A stretch of DNA of 64,000 nt from Pseudomonadota bacterium (GTDB taxonomy: Bacteria; Pseudomonadota; Gammaproteobacteria; Burkholderiales; Methylophilaceae), in NCBI GenBank assembly GCA_020053735.1, contig JAGVMP010000009.1, forward strand, positions 124,001 through 188,000. The letters run 5' to 3'. This document shows, in pieces, positions 17,538 to 27,565 of the stretch; within the stretch, counting starts at the first letter, position 1, and each line of letters begins with the position of its first letter. The notes under the pieces are model-generated. The model was not told where the DNA came from. It searched no databases and worked only from the letters and a program-made list of their open reading frames with translations. Position numbers and translations under genes: made by a program.

Positions 17538-17631
17538 GGCGAGCCTTGCCCCCGGCACTTGCTCAATAGTTGTGGCTGCTGGCTTCCGCCCCTGACCAGA
17601 TTGGCTACTTTACAATGCGGGGAGGCCCGCC
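17538..17631 (-). ncRNA. ffs: Signal recognition particle 4.5S RNA
   Basis: On the minus strand this ~94-nt segment contains the SRP domain IV signature: GGTCAGG, an apical GGC-GGAA-GCC tetraloop hairpin, then AGCAGCC. The ends are complementary (GGCGGGCC near the 5' end, GGCTCGCC at the 3' end), closing the long hairpin. It lies upstream of dnaX on the same strand, a common location for this RNA. It binds Ffh for co-translational membrane targeting. Exact ends are uncertain by a few nucleotides. Confidence 0.9.
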
Positions 17632-17717
17632 AGCCGTGATTCTACCTGAGTTTGCACTTAATTTACAGGCAAAAAAGTAAGCATTTAACTTGTATTTCAA
17701 ATGGCATTAAGATGCCT

Positions 17718-17752
17718 GCCCTGTAGGTCGCATGGATATTGCTTTGCAGGGC
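17718..17752 (-). repeat. Repeat copy (module B), intergenic
   Basis: On the minus strand it reads GCCCTGCAAAGCAATATCCA TGCGACCTACAGGGC. It has the AATATCCATGCG core of module B and terminal inverted repeats GCCCTG/CAGGGC. It lies between the SRP RNA gene and the 3' end of the DUF779 gene. Confidence 0.65.
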
Positions 17753-17777
17753 ACTGTTTTTTATACGTAGTTAAAGC

Positions 17778-18203
17778 TTATGAATAACCAACCCGCACCA
17801 CAGGCGGTAAAGCGGCTAATTCTTCATCACTATATAGCCTGCCGCTGGTAATAAAGGCAAAGCCCGTTCCGCAGTCGAGTGAAAACGATCCGCTTGAGTT
17901 GGGGGTGGCATCTAAAATGGTGTGCATATTCTCGGCAAAGGTAAAATGGCTATCGCCCATATAAAACGTGGCATCTTTCCATCCACCCAAAATCACATCG
18001 GACGCGCTGGGGTTAAACTCTTTAATTGGCATGCAAATTGGCCCACTACCCTCACAACAGCCGCCTGATTGCAAAAATGCTATTGGTCCATGTTCAGCGG
18101 TGAGTCTCTCAATAAGCGCCAATGCACTGGGCGTGGCTGAAACGCGTTTGGTTTTTTCTGGGTCGTTGACGGTTTGCGAACTATTTTCTGTCACAGTATT
18201 CAT
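17778..18203 (-). CDS. DUF779 protein associated with aldehyde dehydrogenase
   Basis: The protein (about 141 residues from ATG 18203) matches the DUF779 family. It has the conserved FLQSGGCCEGSGPICMP cysteine-rich segment and a C-terminal LDCGTGFAFITSGRLYSDEELAAL. DUF779 genes are habitually next to an aldehyde dehydrogenase, as here. Their function is not established; the Cys cluster suggests a metal or redox role. The ATG at 18203 is chosen over the upstream TTG because TTTGGAG sits 6 nt before it. Confidence 0.85.
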   Translation of the reverse strand: MNTVTENSSQTVNDPEKTKRVSATPSALALIERLTAEHGPIAFLQSGGCCEGSGPICMPIKEFNPSASDVILGGWKDATFYMGDSHFTFAENMHTILDATPNSSGSFSLDCGTGFAFITSGRLYSDEELAALPPVVRVGYS

Positions 18204-18221
18204 TGTTAACTCCAAATAACT

Positions 18222-18243
18222 AGGGGCGAGTAAACCCGCCCCT
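18222..18243 (-). promoter_or_regulatory. GC-rich hairpin between aldehyde dehydrogenase and DUF779 genes
   Basis: AGGGGCG and CGCCCCT form a perfect 7-bp stem with an 8-nt loop just upstream of the DUF779 ribosome binding site. No U-tract follows on the minus strand. It is therefore more likely an mRNA processing or stability structure, or an attenuator, than a strong terminator. Confidence 0.45.
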
Positions 18244-18309
18244 GATTATAGCTAGTTTTAAGTCTACCTAATTTTACTAAAATCCTAAATTAGAAGAAGA
18301 TCTAATTTA

Positions 18310-19857
18310 CTAGAAAAAACCTAGTTTATTTGGATTGTAACTAACGAGCAAGTTTTTGGTTTGTTGGTAGTGATCTAGCATCATTTTGTGATTTTCGCGA
18401 CCAATACCAGATTCTTTATAACCACCAAATGCGGCGTGGGCAGGGTAGGCGTGGTAGCAGTTCGTCCACACACGACCAGCTTTTATACCACGACCCATAC
18501 GGTAAGCGGTTGTACCGTTACGTGACCAAACACCAGCACCTAAACCAAAAATAGTGTCATTCGCAATCGCTAGTGCATCTGCTTCGTCTTTAAAAGTCGT
18601 CACAGCGAGTACAGGGCCAAAAATCTCTTCCTGAAATACGCGCATTTTGTTGTGGCCTTTTAACAAGGTTGGCTCAACATAATAGCCATCGGCAAAATCA
18701 CCAGTCAACATTTTACGGTTACCGCCGCACAGTACTTCCGCACCTTCTTGTTTGCCAATGTCTATGTAGTTCATGATTTTATTCATTTGATCAAGTGAAG
18801 CTTGTGCGCCCAGCATGGTGTTTGGGTCTAGTGGGTTGCCTTGTTTAATGGCTTTTACGCGCGTCATGACGCGTTCCATAAATTTGTCGTAGATAGATGC
18901 TTGAATAATGGCGCGCGACGGACAAGTACAGACCTCACCTTGGTTAAATGCAAATAACACCAAGCCTTCGATGGCCTTGTCAAAAAACGCGTCATCTTCG
19001 TCCATTATATCGGCAAAGAATACGTTAGGTGATTTTCCACCTAACTCTAATGTGGCTGGAATCAGGTTGCTGGCTGCTGCGGTAGCAATTGCACGGCCGG
19101 TTGCAGTAGAGCCGGTAAAGCCAATTTTGGCGATACGTTTGCTGTTGGCCAGTGGTGCACCAACTTCGCGGCCATAGCCGTTCACAATGTTCACTACACC
19201 TGGTGGTAATAAATCAGCAATCACTTCCATCATAATTAAAATACTAATTGGCGTAAATTCTGCTGGCTTTAACACTACGCAGTTACCTGCAGCCAATGCT
19301 GGGGCTAGCTTCCAAGCCGCCATTAAAATAGGGAAGTTCCAAGGAATAATTTGACCAACCACGCCAAGTGGTTCGTTGTAATGGTAGGCAATGGTGTCGT
19401 TGTCAATTTCACAAATAGAGCCTTCTTGCGCGCGAATAGCGCCAGCAAAATAGCGGAAATGATCAACGGTGAGCGGAATATCTGCATTCATGGTTTCACG
19501 AATTGGCTTACCATTGTCTACTGTATCTGCAGTGGCGATGAGTTCTAGATTCTGTTCAATACGGTCAGCTACTTTAAGCAACAAATTTGAGCGCTCGGTA
19601 TATGACGTTTTGCCCCAGGCATCTGCAGCTTTGTGTGCTGCGTCTAATGCAAGTTCAATATCTTCTGCACTAGAACGTGCTGCTTTGGTGTAATTTTTGC
19701 CTGTAATGGGAGAAACGACATCAAAATATTCGCCTTTAACAGGCGCTACAAATTTTCCGCCGATAAAATTATCGTATTTGGCTTTGTAAGGGATTTTTAC
19801 GCCAAGGCCTTTTAATGTATTCAAACCCGTACCACTCACTTCAGAATCGCTGTCCAT
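18310..19857 (-). CDS. NAD(P)-dependent aldehyde dehydrogenase (acetaldehyde/AldB-ExaC type)
   Basis: It oxidises an aldehyde, probably acetaldehyde or a similar short aldehyde, to the acid. From ATG 19857 the protein is 515 residues. It has the signature [20 protein letters not shown] with the general-base Glu, and [12 protein letters not shown] with the nucleophilic Cys near residue 308. N-terminal [20 protein letters not shown] and C-terminal [13 protein letters not shown] are typical of the AldB/ExaC group. GAGGAG precedes ATG 19857, so the 19-residue extension in the ORF track is not used. The DUF779 gene follows downstream. Confidence 0.92.
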   Translation of the reverse strand: MDSDSEVSGTGLNTLKGLGVKIPYKAKYDNFIGGKFVAPVKGEYFDVVSPITGKNYTKAARSSAEDIELALDAAHKAADAWGKTSYTERSNLLLKVADRIEQNLELIATADTVDNGKPIRETMNADIPLTVDHFRYFAGAIRAQEGSICEIDNDTIAYHYNEPLGVVGQIIPWNFPILMAAWKLAPALAAGNCVVLKPAEFTPISILIMMEVIADLLPPGVVNIVNGYGREVGAPLANSKRIAKIGFTGSTATGRAIATAAASNLIPATLELGGKSPNVFFADIMDEDDAFFDKAIEGLVLFAFNQGEVCTCPSRAIIQASIYDKFMERVMTRVKAIKQGNPLDPNTMLGAQASLDQMNKIMNYIDIGKQEGAEVLCGGNRKMLTGDFADGYYVEPTLLKGHNKMRVFQEEIFGPVLAVTTFKDEADALAIANDTIFGLGAGVWSRNGTTAYRMGRGIKAGRVWTNCYHAYPAHAAFGGYKESGIGRENHKMMLDHYQQTKNLLVSYNPNKLGFF

Positions 19858-20201
19858 ACTAACTCCTCTAGTTTTGCTTGTGTAAATGTAGTGTTTCCGC
19901 TTGCCCACCCGCATTGGATTATTGATTTTTTACATACTTCAATTGCGAGCTTAATACCATGCTTAGCCTGATTGTTAGTGCCTTAATTATTTGCAAGCTC
20001 GAGCTAAACAATAAACCTAAGCCTCCGTTAAATCAAGCAAAAATGCACGGTTTTTACAAATAATATTTTTGTGTTCTTTTGTGGTTTTTCATGGATTCGT
20101 GTGTGCCTCTAGCGCACGACGACGCCTTAAGTTATAGTTTGCCCTGCGGTTAAAATAATCATTTATAAAATACAATAATAAAGCGGAAATTTTTACTTTT
20201 T
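19858..20201. other. Divergent intergenic region without a gene
   Basis: This ~340-bp AT-rich stretch separates the aldehyde dehydrogenase (minus) from the adenylate cyclase (plus) and must hold both promoters. A perfect 10-bp palindrome, AGCTCGAGCT, lies at 19996-20005. I see no ORF of note, no tRNA and no clear consensus promoter. Confidence 0.5.
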
Positions 20202-21485
20202 ATGCTTGATACAAAATCGTCATCAGCAAAACTACCACTTGCTAGCGCGCCACCAGATGCTTCGGAAATGCCTAGTATTATCACGCGCGAGTTCTGGCAC
20301 AATATCAGTCATCCTACCGATTCTACTTTAGGCAAAGCTATCCTGATGCTGTTGGTGTTTGCTGAGAGCTTGGTGTGCATTTTTTGGATTTACACGCTCT
20401 CAGGCCTAGGCGAAGGCTACGCCATGATGGCGGCAGTGCCTTATGTGTATGTGATTTTTTCTTACGCCAGCTTATTGATATTTTACCGCAGTAAAAAGTT
20501 CGAGTACTTTACCTTTACACAGTTGGTCATGCTGTTGGTCATGCCATTCTTTATGCAATGGGCCATCGGTGGCTACGAGGCTTCTAGCGGCATTGCGATT
20601 TGGGCAATTTTATCACCTATTGGCGCATTGATGATTTTAGGTACTAAGCAATCGACACCTTGGTTTATTTTGTTTGCTGTATTGGCTGGGTTGTCGTGGC
20701 AGCTCAATTACATGTTTGCAGGTAATTCGCTGCCAATACCATCGCATGTTAAAGATACGTTTTTTCTGATGAATATTATTGGCACTAGTTGCATTTTATA
20801 TGCGGTGATGCGCTTTTTTCAAAGCCAAAAAGAACGCACTTTGCTTGAGTTGAGTTTAGAACAGGCACGCTCAGAAAAGCTGCTACTGAATATTTTGCCT
20901 AAATCCATCGCCAATCGCCTCAAAGATAACGACATGCGCATCGCCGATAGCCATGAGAGAGTGACTATTTTGTTTGCAGATATTGTCGGTTTCACCAAAA
21001 TGACTGCTACGATGCCGCCTGCAGAGTTGGTGGATTTACTCAGCCAATTATTTTCGCGCTTTGATGCCTTGGCAGATAGCTATAATCTAGAAAAAATTAA
21101 AACCATCGGTGACGGTTATATGGTAATTGGCGGGGCGCCTGTGGCGCGTGATGACCATGCTACCGTGATTGCGCAATTGGCTTTAGATATGCAGCAGGCA
21201 TTGGTGGAATTTAATGCGCTGACAGGCAAAAATTTACAAATGCGCATCGGCATTAGTAGCGGCCCAGTCGTGGCGGGCGTGATTGGCACCAGCAAATTTG
21301 CTTATGATATTTGGGGTGACCCAGTGAATATGGCTAGCCGTATGGAAAAAACTTGCTCAGTAGGTGGCATTCACGTTAGTGAAGCTACTTATGAGTTGTT
21401 AAAAGATAATCACCAACTAGAATCGCGTGGCCTGATAGACATTAAAGGCAAAGGCGAGGTGACTACCTACTTGTTAAAGGCTTAG
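20202..21485 (+). CDS. Membrane-anchored class III adenylate cyclase
   Basis: The 427-residue protein has about six hydrophobic segments in residues 45-210. A short linker helix follows (ERTLLELSLEQARSEKLLLNILP), then a class III nucleotidyl cyclase domain (about residues 255-425). Visible catalytic elements are the metal Asp in ILFADIVGFTKM, KIKTIGDGYMVIGG with a substrate-selecting Lys, and YDIWGDPVNMASRME with the Asp and transition-state Asn/Arg. These point to cAMP rather than cGMP. It stands alone between divergent or unrelated genes, and its signal input is unknown. Confidence 0.87.
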   Translation: MLDTKSSSAKLPLASAPPDASEMPSIITREFWHNISHPTDSTLGKAILMLLVFAESLVCIFWIYTLSGLGEGYAMMAAVPYVYVIFSYASLLIFYRSKKFEYFTFTQLVMLLVMPFFMQWAIGGYEASSGIAIWAILSPIGALMILGTKQSTPWFILFAVLAGLSWQLNYMFAGNSLPIPSHVKDTFFLMNIIGTSCILYAVMRFFQSQKERTLLELSLEQARSEKLLLNILPKSIANRLKDNDMRIADSHERVTILFADIVGFTKMTATMPPAELVDLLSQLFSRFDALADSYNLEKIKTIGDGYMVIGGAPVARDDHATVIAQLALDMQQALVEFNALTGKNLQMRIGISSGPVVAGVIGTSKFAYDIWGDPVNMASRMEKTCSVGGIHVSEATYELLKDNHQLESRGLIDIKGKGEVTTYLLKA

Positions 21486-21535
21486 CTAGTTTAAACATGT
21501 GAGTTAGCTCAAGATGATACTCACTAAAAACCAAT

Positions 21536-21564
21536 TTTGTTGATGTCAGCAAATCGTATATAAT
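21536..21564 (+). promoter_or_regulatory. Probable promoter of tRNA-Ser
   Basis: A perfect -10 TATAAT (21559-21564) lies 33 nt upstream of the tRNA, with a weak -35 TTTTGT (21536-21541) at 17-bp spacing. A GC-rich CCGCCG discriminator follows the -10, as is usual at stable-RNA promoters. Confidence 0.55.
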
Positions 21565-21596
21565 CCGCCGCCTGCAGTGCTTTGTGCATGGTAAAC

Positions 21597-21686
21597 GGAG
21601 AGCTGGATGAGCGGTTTAAGTCACCACCCTGGAAAGGTGGCACAGGGGCAACTCTGTCGAGGGTTCGAATCCCTCGCTCTCCGCCA
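21597..21686 (+). tRNA. tRNA-Ser (GGA)
   Basis: The 90-nt sequence starts GGAGAGCTGGATGAGCGGTT and has anticodon GGA in CCCTGGAAAGG. It has a long variable arm (class II, as expected for serine), GGTTCGAATCC in the T arm and a genome-encoded CCA. The acceptor stem GGAGAGC pairs with GCTCTCC. It reads UCC/UCU. Confidence 0.96.
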
Positions 21687-21762
21687 GAAAGCTGGCGCAA
21701 ATAGCCCGCCTAATTAGCTCACTAAAATAACACACTCTAAAACAGCCAGCTCTTAAGTGGCT

Positions 21763-21936
21763 TTAGTGCATGCTATCGATAATATCAAGCTCTTCAACTT
21801 CGCTATACTGCTTGGCGTTAGCATGCATGCCATTTTCAGCTGCATCGTATTCGTCAAACTCATCGCCCGCGAGGTCTTCTAGCATTTGATCTAACAGCTT
21901 AATTTTATCTGCAGTTTTTATTGTTGGGGTAGACAT
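21763..21936 (-). CDS. Small acidic protein, hypothetical (57 aa)
   Basis: This ORF is below the track threshold. On the minus strand it runs from ATG 21936 to TAA and starts MSTPTIKTADKIKLLDQMLE, followed by a very acidic stretch (DLAGDEFDEYDAAENG) and a C-terminus EELDIIDSMH. AGGTAAGG about 6 nt before the ATG is a fair ribosome binding site, and the reading frame fills the gap between tRNA-Ser and chrA. I do not recognise a family. The mixed acidic/amphipathic composition suggests a small cytoplasmic binding protein, without further evidence. Confidence 0.55.
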   Translation of the reverse strand: MSTPTIKTADKIKLLDQMLEDLAGDEFDEYDAAENGMHANAKQYSEVEELDIIDSMH

Positions 21937-22084
21937 ATTAAACCTTACCTTTCTACATTTTACGCTAGCAACACGCTAGTAATAAATATTAAGCATTTTG
22001 CATGCCAATACTTCAAACTGGCTTTTGTCATCATGTGGTCAATATTTTTAGGTAAACTGCATACAAATTGATAAAGTCGCAATT

Positions 22085-23452
22085 ATGCAAAATGCATCGC
22101 GTGAGATACCAGCCGCTCCCAGCTTAAGGCAAGCCTTTTGGTATTGGCTGAAGCTTGGGTTTATTAGCTTCGGCGGACCTGCTGGACAAATCGCCATCAT
22201 GCACCAAGATTTGGTAGAAAATAAACGTTGGATATCAGAGCAGCGTTTTTTACATGCACTGAATTATTGCATGCTGCTGCCAGGCCCTGAAGCCCAGCAG
22301 CTGGCTACTTATATTGGCTGGTTGATGCACAATACGCGCGGGGGCTTGGTTGCGGGTATCTTGTTTGTATTGCCATCGTTGTTGATACTAATTGCCTTAA
22401 GCTATATTTACATGCGTTTTGGTGATGTGCCTGCGGTAGCGGGGGTGTTGTATGGCATTAAGCCTGCAGTGGTGGCGATTGTGCTGTTTGCTGCGTATAG
22501 GATAGGTGCCAGAACGCTTACTAATCGGGCGTTGTGGAGCATTGCCATTGCGTCATTTATAGCGATTACACTGTTTCAAATTGCATTTCCATGGATTGTG
22601 TTAGCGGCAGCTGTTGTGGGTTTTTTAGTCAATCGCTTTCAACCGCAATTGTTCGCCAACCGCAGCGCGCATAAAGCCAGTAAAGTGCGCTATGGCCAAG
22701 CTGTCATTGATGACGACACGCCAACACCCAACCATGCAAAATTTAGCTATAAATTAATGGTTAAATTTATTGCGATTGGCTTAAGTATTTGGCTGGCAGC
22801 TATGCTGCTATTGATTTTTTACTTTGGTTGGGTTGCGACTTTTACGCAAATGGCGTGGTTTTTTAGCAAAGCTGCGCTGCTCACCTTTGGCGGCGCCTAT
22901 GCGGTGCTGCCCTATGTGTATCAGGGTGCAGTAGTGCATTATGCGTGGCTCACGCCAGCACAAATGATGGATGGTTTAGCCTTGGGTGAAACCACGCCTG
23001 GGCCACTGATTATGGTGGTTGCGTTTGTGGGTTTTGTCGGCGGCTGGAGCCAAGCTACATTTTTAAACCCGTTTGCGGCGGCGTTGATGGCTGTATGTAT
23101 CGTCACTTTTTTTACTTTTTTACCTTCATTTATTTTTATTTTAGCGGGTGCACCGTTTATTGAGTCGACTAAAAATAATCTTAAATTTACTGCACCGCTA
23201 ACTGCCATTACGGCTGCAGTGGTGGGGGTGATTGTGAGTTTGGCGGTATTTTTTGCACAGCACTTGATTTTCCCTAATGGCATTTGGCCAACCAGCATGT
23301 CTTTTTCTGATGGTCTGCAAGCCAATATTGATGCGGTCTCCATGGCAGCGGTTTTGATAGCAATTGTGTTGCTGTTTAAATTTAAACTAAGCGTGATGAA
23401 GCTGATTGCGATTTTTGCGGCAGGCGGTTTGCTGTATCAATTCTTTGCTTGA
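22085..23452 (+). CDS. chrA: Chromate transporter, ChrA family (long form)
   Basis: The 455-residue membrane protein consists of two homologous halves, each with a glycine-rich start: WLKLGFISFGGPAGQIAIMH in the first and FSKAALLTFGGAYAVLPYVYQ in the second. This is the CHR/CHR arrangement of long ChrA proteins. About ten hydrophobic segments are evident. ChrA exports chromate (or in some cases related oxyanions) from the cytoplasm. It has its own upstream region and no chrB neighbour, so its regulation is unclear. Confidence 0.9.
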   Translation: MQNASREIPAAPSLRQAFWYWLKLGFISFGGPAGQIAIMHQDLVENKRWISEQRFLHALNYCMLLPGPEAQQLATYIGWLMHNTRGGLVAGILFVLPSLLILIALSYIYMRFGDVPAVAGVLYGIKPAVVAIVLFAAYRIGARTLTNRALWSIAIASFIAITLFQIAFPWIVLAAAVVGFLVNRFQPQLFANRSAHKASKVRYGQAVIDDDTPTPNHAKFSYKLMVKFIAIGLSIWLAAMLLLIFYFGWVATFTQMAWFFSKAALLTFGGAYAVLPYVYQGAVVHYAWLTPAQMMDGLALGETTPGPLIMVVAFVGFVGGWSQATFLNPFAAALMAVCIVTFFTFLPSFIFILAGAPFIESTKNNLKFTAPLTAITAAVVGVIVSLAVFFAQHLIFPNGIWPTSMSFSDGLQANIDAVSMAAVLIAIVLLFKFKLSVMKLIAIFAAGGLLYQFFA

Positions 23453-23559
23453 TACGTACAAGAGTGGGAACGAATTTATTATTGGTCAGTCAACCGTTTA
23501 ATTCAACTCTAGCATTGAAATTTAATGTGGCTAAAATTTGGGTAGTTAAAATTTGAAAG

Positions 23560-24111
23560 ATGATAAACATGAAATATGCTGCTGTAAAAATACTTACCAC
23601 TTTAAGTTTAGGATTATTTGCCAATATGAGCAATGCCGCCTGCCCAGAACTTTATAACCACAAAATTACCACCTTGCAAGGCGAAACGCTGAACTTGTGT
23701 GATTATCAAGATAAGCCAATTTTGGTAGTGAATACCGCCAGCAAATGTGGCTTTACCCCGCAATTTGAGGCATTAGAAGGCTTGTATAAAAAGCATAAAG
23801 ATAAGGGTTTGCTGGTAATTGGCTTCCCCTCTAATGATTTTAGGCAAGATCCGGGTGATAATAAAGCGATTGGTGATTTTTGTAAGATGACTTACGGCGT
23901 GCAGTTCCCGATGGCTACCAAAAGCTCAGTTGCTGGGCCGAACGCCAATGCATTTTATAAACAATTGACAGCCAAAACGGGCACCGCACCACAATGGAAT
24001 TTTTATAAATATGTGATTGCGCCGGGTGGCAAAGAAGTGACGGCTTTTGAAAGCACGGTGGCGCCTGATTCGGCTGGTCTAACGGCTAAATTTAAACCGT
24101 ATCTTAAGTAA
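23560..24111 (+). CDS. Glutathione peroxidase family protein, exported
   Basis: The 183-residue protein has an N-terminal signal peptide ending near MSNAACPELY, then a thioredoxin-fold peroxidase core. Motifs are NTASKCGFTPQFEALEGL with the peroxidatic Cys (not selenocysteine), GFPSNDFRQDPGDN, and APQWNFYKYV with the conserved Trp-Asn-Phe. Bacterial members usually use thioredoxin-like donors; because of the signal peptide, the periplasm is its likely location. Translation could start at ATG 23560 or ATG 23569. It is monocistronic and followed by a terminator. Confidence 0.9.
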   Translation: MINMKYAAVKILTTLSLGLFANMSNAACPELYNHKITTLQGETLNLCDYQDKPILVVNTASKCGFTPQFEALEGLYKKHKDKGLLVIGFPSNDFRQDPGDNKAIGDFCKMTYGVQFPMATKSSVAGPNANAFYKQLTAKTGTAPQWNFYKYVIAPGGKEVTAFESTVAPDSAGLTAKFKPYLK

Positions 24112-24135
24112 TAATCTTAGAATAAATAGTACTGA

Positions 24136-24163
24136 ATAAAAAAGGCGCTTTAAGCACCTTTTT
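24136..24163. terminator. Terminator between gpx-like gene and ppsR
   Basis: AAAAAAGGCGCTTTAAGCAC followed by CTTTTT forms an imperfect stem (AAAAGGcGCTT/AAGCaCCTTTT) flanked by A and T tracts. It lies between convergent genes and can serve both strands. Confidence 0.75.
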
Positions 24164-24170
24164 GATGAGC

Positions 24171-24983
24171 TTAATTAGCAGGTTGGCGTATTTTTTGTAA
24201 AATAATCGCTGAAAGCTCTTCTACTGAGCGGCTTGTTGAATCCGCCCAAGTGATGTTGTTTTTAAGCATTAAACGTTCTGCGGTGGCAATTTCTTTTTTG
24301 CAGTTTTCTAAAGATGCGTAAAAACTATTGGGGCGGCGCTCGCTACGTACGTTGTGTAGACGTTCGGCCTTGATAGTGAGGCCAAAAATTTTGTGCAAAT
24401 GTTTGTAGAGTACTTCAGGCAAGGTGCCACGCTCAAAATCTTCGGGAATCAGTGGGTAATTGGCGGCTTTGATGCCAAATTGCATCGCCAAATAGACGCT
24501 GGTAGGCGTTTTCCCACAGCGCGATACTCCAATTAAAATTACTTCCGCTTCTTCAAAGCCATTGTTGGTCATGCCGTCGTCATGACCAAGCGTAAAGTTA
24601 ATCGCTTCCATCCGCTCGTGATAATTTGCACCCATGACGCCATGTGCAATGCCTTTACCAGTGAGCGGCTCTTGCGCCAGCTCTAAGCCTAATGGGTCGA
24701 TAAACGTTTGAAATAAATCAATAAAGTAGGCGTCGGCGGTTTTAATTAGTAAGCGATGCTCAACATTGCCTAGTGACATGATGACCACTGGACGCATGCC
24801 ATCGGCCACTTTGGCAATTAAGATACGTTGTTTAACTTCTTCAATCTTGGCGATGGAATCGGTAAATGGTGCACGCACCTGCGCAAAGTTAGTCTGCGGA
24901 AAGTGCGCCAACAATTGCCCGAGTGCACCAGCCGTAATGCCAGTGCCGTCGGAGATGAAAAACACGGTACGCTGTTGTAGCAA
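24171..24983 (-). CDS. ppsR: PEP synthase regulatory protein (pyruvate, water dikinase kinase/phosphorylase)
   Basis: PSRP switches PEP synthase off by ADP-dependent phosphorylation of a Thr next to the catalytic His, and on by Pi-dependent dephosphorylation. The 270-residue product starts RTVFFISDGTGITAGALGQLL and has the nucleotide-binding loop GVSRCGKTPTSVYLAMQ near residues 151-167, both hallmarks of DUF299 proteins. The start seems to be TTG. It lies 12 nt downstream of ppsA, its target, on the same strand. Confidence 0.95.
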   Translation of the reverse strand: MLQQRTVFFISDGTGITAGALGQLLAHFPQTNFAQVRAPFTDSIAKIEEVKQRILIAKVADGMRPVVIMSLGNVEHRLLIKTADAYFIDLFQTFIDPLGLELAQEPLTGKGIAHGVMGANYHERMEAINFTLGHDDGMTNNGFEEAEVILIGVSRCGKTPTSVYLAMQFGIKAANYPLIPEDFERGTLPEVLYKHLHKIFGLTIKAERLHNVRSERRPNSFYASLENCKKEIATAERLMLKNNITWADSTSRSVEELSAIILQKIRQPAN

Positions 24984-24995
24984 CTTATTTTTCGC

Positions 24996-27368
24996 TTATT
25001 TTTTAGTGAGGCGCTGCCAAGTGGCGACAACTGTATCTGGGTTGAGTGAGACTGACTGTATGCCTTCTGCTACCAGCCACTCTGCGAAATCAGGGTGGTC
25101 AGACGGACCTTGACCACAAATACCCACGTATTTTCCTAAGCGGTTACAGGTGCTAATTGCCATTTTTAGCAGCACTTTCACGGCATCGTTACGCTCGTCA
25201 AAGCTGTTGGCCATAATGCCAGAATCGCGATCTACGCCCAAAGTAAGTTGCGTCAGGTCGTTAGAGCCGATTGAGAAACCATCAAAGTATTCCAGGAACT
25301 GTTCGGCCAATAATGCGTTAGATGGAATTTCACACATCATAATCAAGCGTAGGCCATTTTCGCCACGCTTAAGGCCATTTTTGGCCATAATGTCAGTCAC
25401 CGCTTTGGCTTCTTCCAGCGTCCGTACGAATGGAATCATCAACTCGACGTTGGTTAATCCCATTTCATCACGCACTTTCTTCATGGCAGTACATTCCATA
25501 GCAAAACACTCTTGAAAGTCTTCTGCCATGTAGCGCGCTGCGCCGCGAAAGCCCATCATCGGGTTCTCTTCGTCAGGCTCGTAAATTTCGCCGCCAATCA
25601 GTTTTTTATACTCGTTCGATTTAAAGTCTGAGGTGCGCACAATCACTGGTTTTGGGTAAAACGCGGCGGCAATCGTGGCTACGCCTTCGGTGACTTTATC
25701 AATATAAAATTGTTTAGGCGAAGCGTAGCCGCGCGCGCGATTTTTAATCGTATCCTGAATCGATTTTGGCATGGCATCCATATTTAGAATGGCTTTGGGG
25801 TGAATGCCGACCATATTGTTAATGACAAACTCTAACCGCGCCAAGCCTACGCCATCATTCGGAATTTGCGCAAAACTAAACGCCATGTCTGGATTGCCGA
25901 CGTTCATCATGATTTTGCAAGGGGGTTTTGGCAAAGTACTGTTGGCTTGACTGGATACTTCAAAATCGAGTGCACCATGATATACAAAGCCTGTTTCACC
26001 TTCGGCACATGAAACCGTGACGATTTCGCCTTCACGCAGCAAGTCGGTTGCGTTAACAGAACCGACAATAGCAGGGATACCCAGCTCGCGTGCAATAATC
26101 GCGGCATGGCAAGTCCGCCCGCCACGGTTGGTCACCAAGGCAGAAGCGCGTTTCATCACGGGCTCCCAGTTGGGGTCTGTCATATCCGCTACCAGCACAT
26201 CGCCAGGCTGCACTTCATGCATTTGTGACGGGTCTAATACGATTCTAACGGGGCCAACGCCTACTTTTTGCGTCACTGCACGACCAGCTACCAATGGCAC
26301 TGCAGAATGTTTCTGTAGTTTGTAAGACTCGGTCACATTTTTCAGCGATTCTTGTGATTTCACAGTCTCTGGGCGCGCTTGCAGTATGTATAGTTTGTTA
26401 TCTAAACCGTTTTTCCCCCACTCAATATCCATAGGGCAGCCGTAATGTGCCTCAATGGTCATGGCATAAGTAGCCAGTTCTAAAATATCGACATCTGACA
26501 ATGAGTACACGTCAGATTGCGCAGGGTCAACATCTACGGTAAGCGTACTTTTGCCAGCTTGTGTGGCATCACTAAACACCATTTTAATCAGTTTAGAACC
26601 CATAGTACGGCGCACAATGGCAGGCTTACCTTTTGCCAGCAATGGTTTATGTACATAAAACTCATCCGGGTTCACCGCGCCTTGCACCACGGTTTCGCCT
26701 AGGCCATAAGAAGAAGTAATGAACGCAACATCTTTAAAGCCAGACTCGGTATCAATGGTAAACATGACACCTGCACAGCCAATATCGGAGCGTACCATTT
26801 GCTGTACGCCAGCTGATAAAGCGACATCAGCATGCACAAAGCCCTTATGCACACGGTATGAAATGGCGCGATCGTTATACAGCGAAGCAAACACTTCTTT
26901 AATTGCGTGATTGATATTATCTAAACCATGAATGTTCAGGAATGATTCTTGTTGGCCAGCGAAAGATGCATCGGGCAAGTCTTCGGCGGTGGCAGATGAG
27001 CGCACCGCAAAGGTCATGCCTGTTGCAGAATTGGCGGTTAAGCGGGCATAATTTTCGGCAATAGCGGTGTTTAGTGCAGCTGGGAACGGGGCGTCCATAA
27101 TCCATTTACGAATTTGCGTTCCACAAATAGCCAATGCTTGCGTGTCATCCGCATCTAATTTATCAAGCAAATCGTTAATTTTTTTGTCTAAACCATCTTG
27201 TGCTAAAAACTCACGATAGGCATCAGCAGTTGTCGCAAAACCAGTAGGCACGCGCACACCTTTTGCACTAAGTTGTGAGATCATTTCGCCTAGTGAGGCG
27301 TTTTTACCACCTACCGAGCCGACGTCTGTGTTGCGAAGTTGTTCAAATGGTATTGCGTGCGCTGTCAT
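24996..27368 (-). CDS. ppsA: Phosphoenolpyruvate synthase
   Basis: PpsA makes PEP from pyruvate and ATP for gluconeogenesis. From ATG 27368 (AGGG at a suitable distance) it is 790 residues. It has an N-terminal ATP-binding domain ([35 protein letters not shown]), the phospho-His domain [21 protein letters not shown] with the catalytic His near residue 418, and a C-terminal TIM barrel ([32 protein letters not shown]). Three possible upstream starts in the track add up to seven residues. In a RuMP methylotroph it links C3 products to sugar phosphates. Confidence 0.97.
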   Translation of the reverse strand: MTAHAIPFEQLRNTDVGSVGGKNASLGEMISQLSAKGVRVPTGFATTADAYREFLAQDGLDKKINDLLDKLDADDTQALAICGTQIRKWIMDAPFPAALNTAIAENYARLTANSATGMTFAVRSSATAEDLPDASFAGQQESFLNIHGLDNINHAIKEVFASLYNDRAISYRVHKGFVHADVALSAGVQQMVRSDIGCAGVMFTIDTESGFKDVAFITSSYGLGETVVQGAVNPDEFYVHKPLLAKGKPAIVRRTMGSKLIKMVFSDATQAGKSTLTVDVDPAQSDVYSLSDVDILELATYAMTIEAHYGCPMDIEWGKNGLDNKLYILQARPETVKSQESLKNVTESYKLQKHSAVPLVAGRAVTQKVGVGPVRIVLDPSQMHEVQPGDVLVADMTDPNWEPVMKRASALVTNRGGRTCHAAIIARELGIPAIVGSVNATDLLREGEIVTVSCAEGETGFVYHGALDFEVSSQANSTLPKPPCKIMMNVGNPDMAFSFAQIPNDGVGLARLEFVINNMVGIHPKAILNMDAMPKSIQDTIKNRARGYASPKQFYIDKVTEGVATIAAAFYPKPVIVRTSDFKSNEYKKLIGGEIYEPDEENPMMGFRGAARYMAEDFQECFAMECTAMKKVRDEMGLTNVELMIPFVRTLEEAKAVTDIMAKNGLKRGENGLRLIMMCEIPSNALLAEQFLEYFDGFSIGSNDLTQLTLGVDRDSGIMANSFDERNDAVKVLLKMAISTCNRLGKYVGICGQGPSDHPDFAEWLVAEGIQSVSLNPDTVVATWQRLTKK

Positions 27369-27565
27369 GCTCATCCCTAACATTGGCAAATTTAATTTTG
27401 AATTTAGATGTAATTCTTTATGAACTTATTCTTTTCATGATTGTGCCAAAATAGCCCTAACTTGTCACGCAACATTATTAGCACGCTAAGGATAATTTAC
27501 ACTGAACAACTTTTTAATGAACAACTGGGCAAACAACTGTACGCTTTGCGCTAAAATAAGCTTAT

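Noticed and set aside
26428-26450. CAATATCCATAGGGCAG inside ppsA resembles the module B core.
   Set aside because: It encodes, on the minus strand, GCPMDIEWG, which is native PEP synthase sequence, and it lacks the CTGCAG-like flanks. The match is coincidental.
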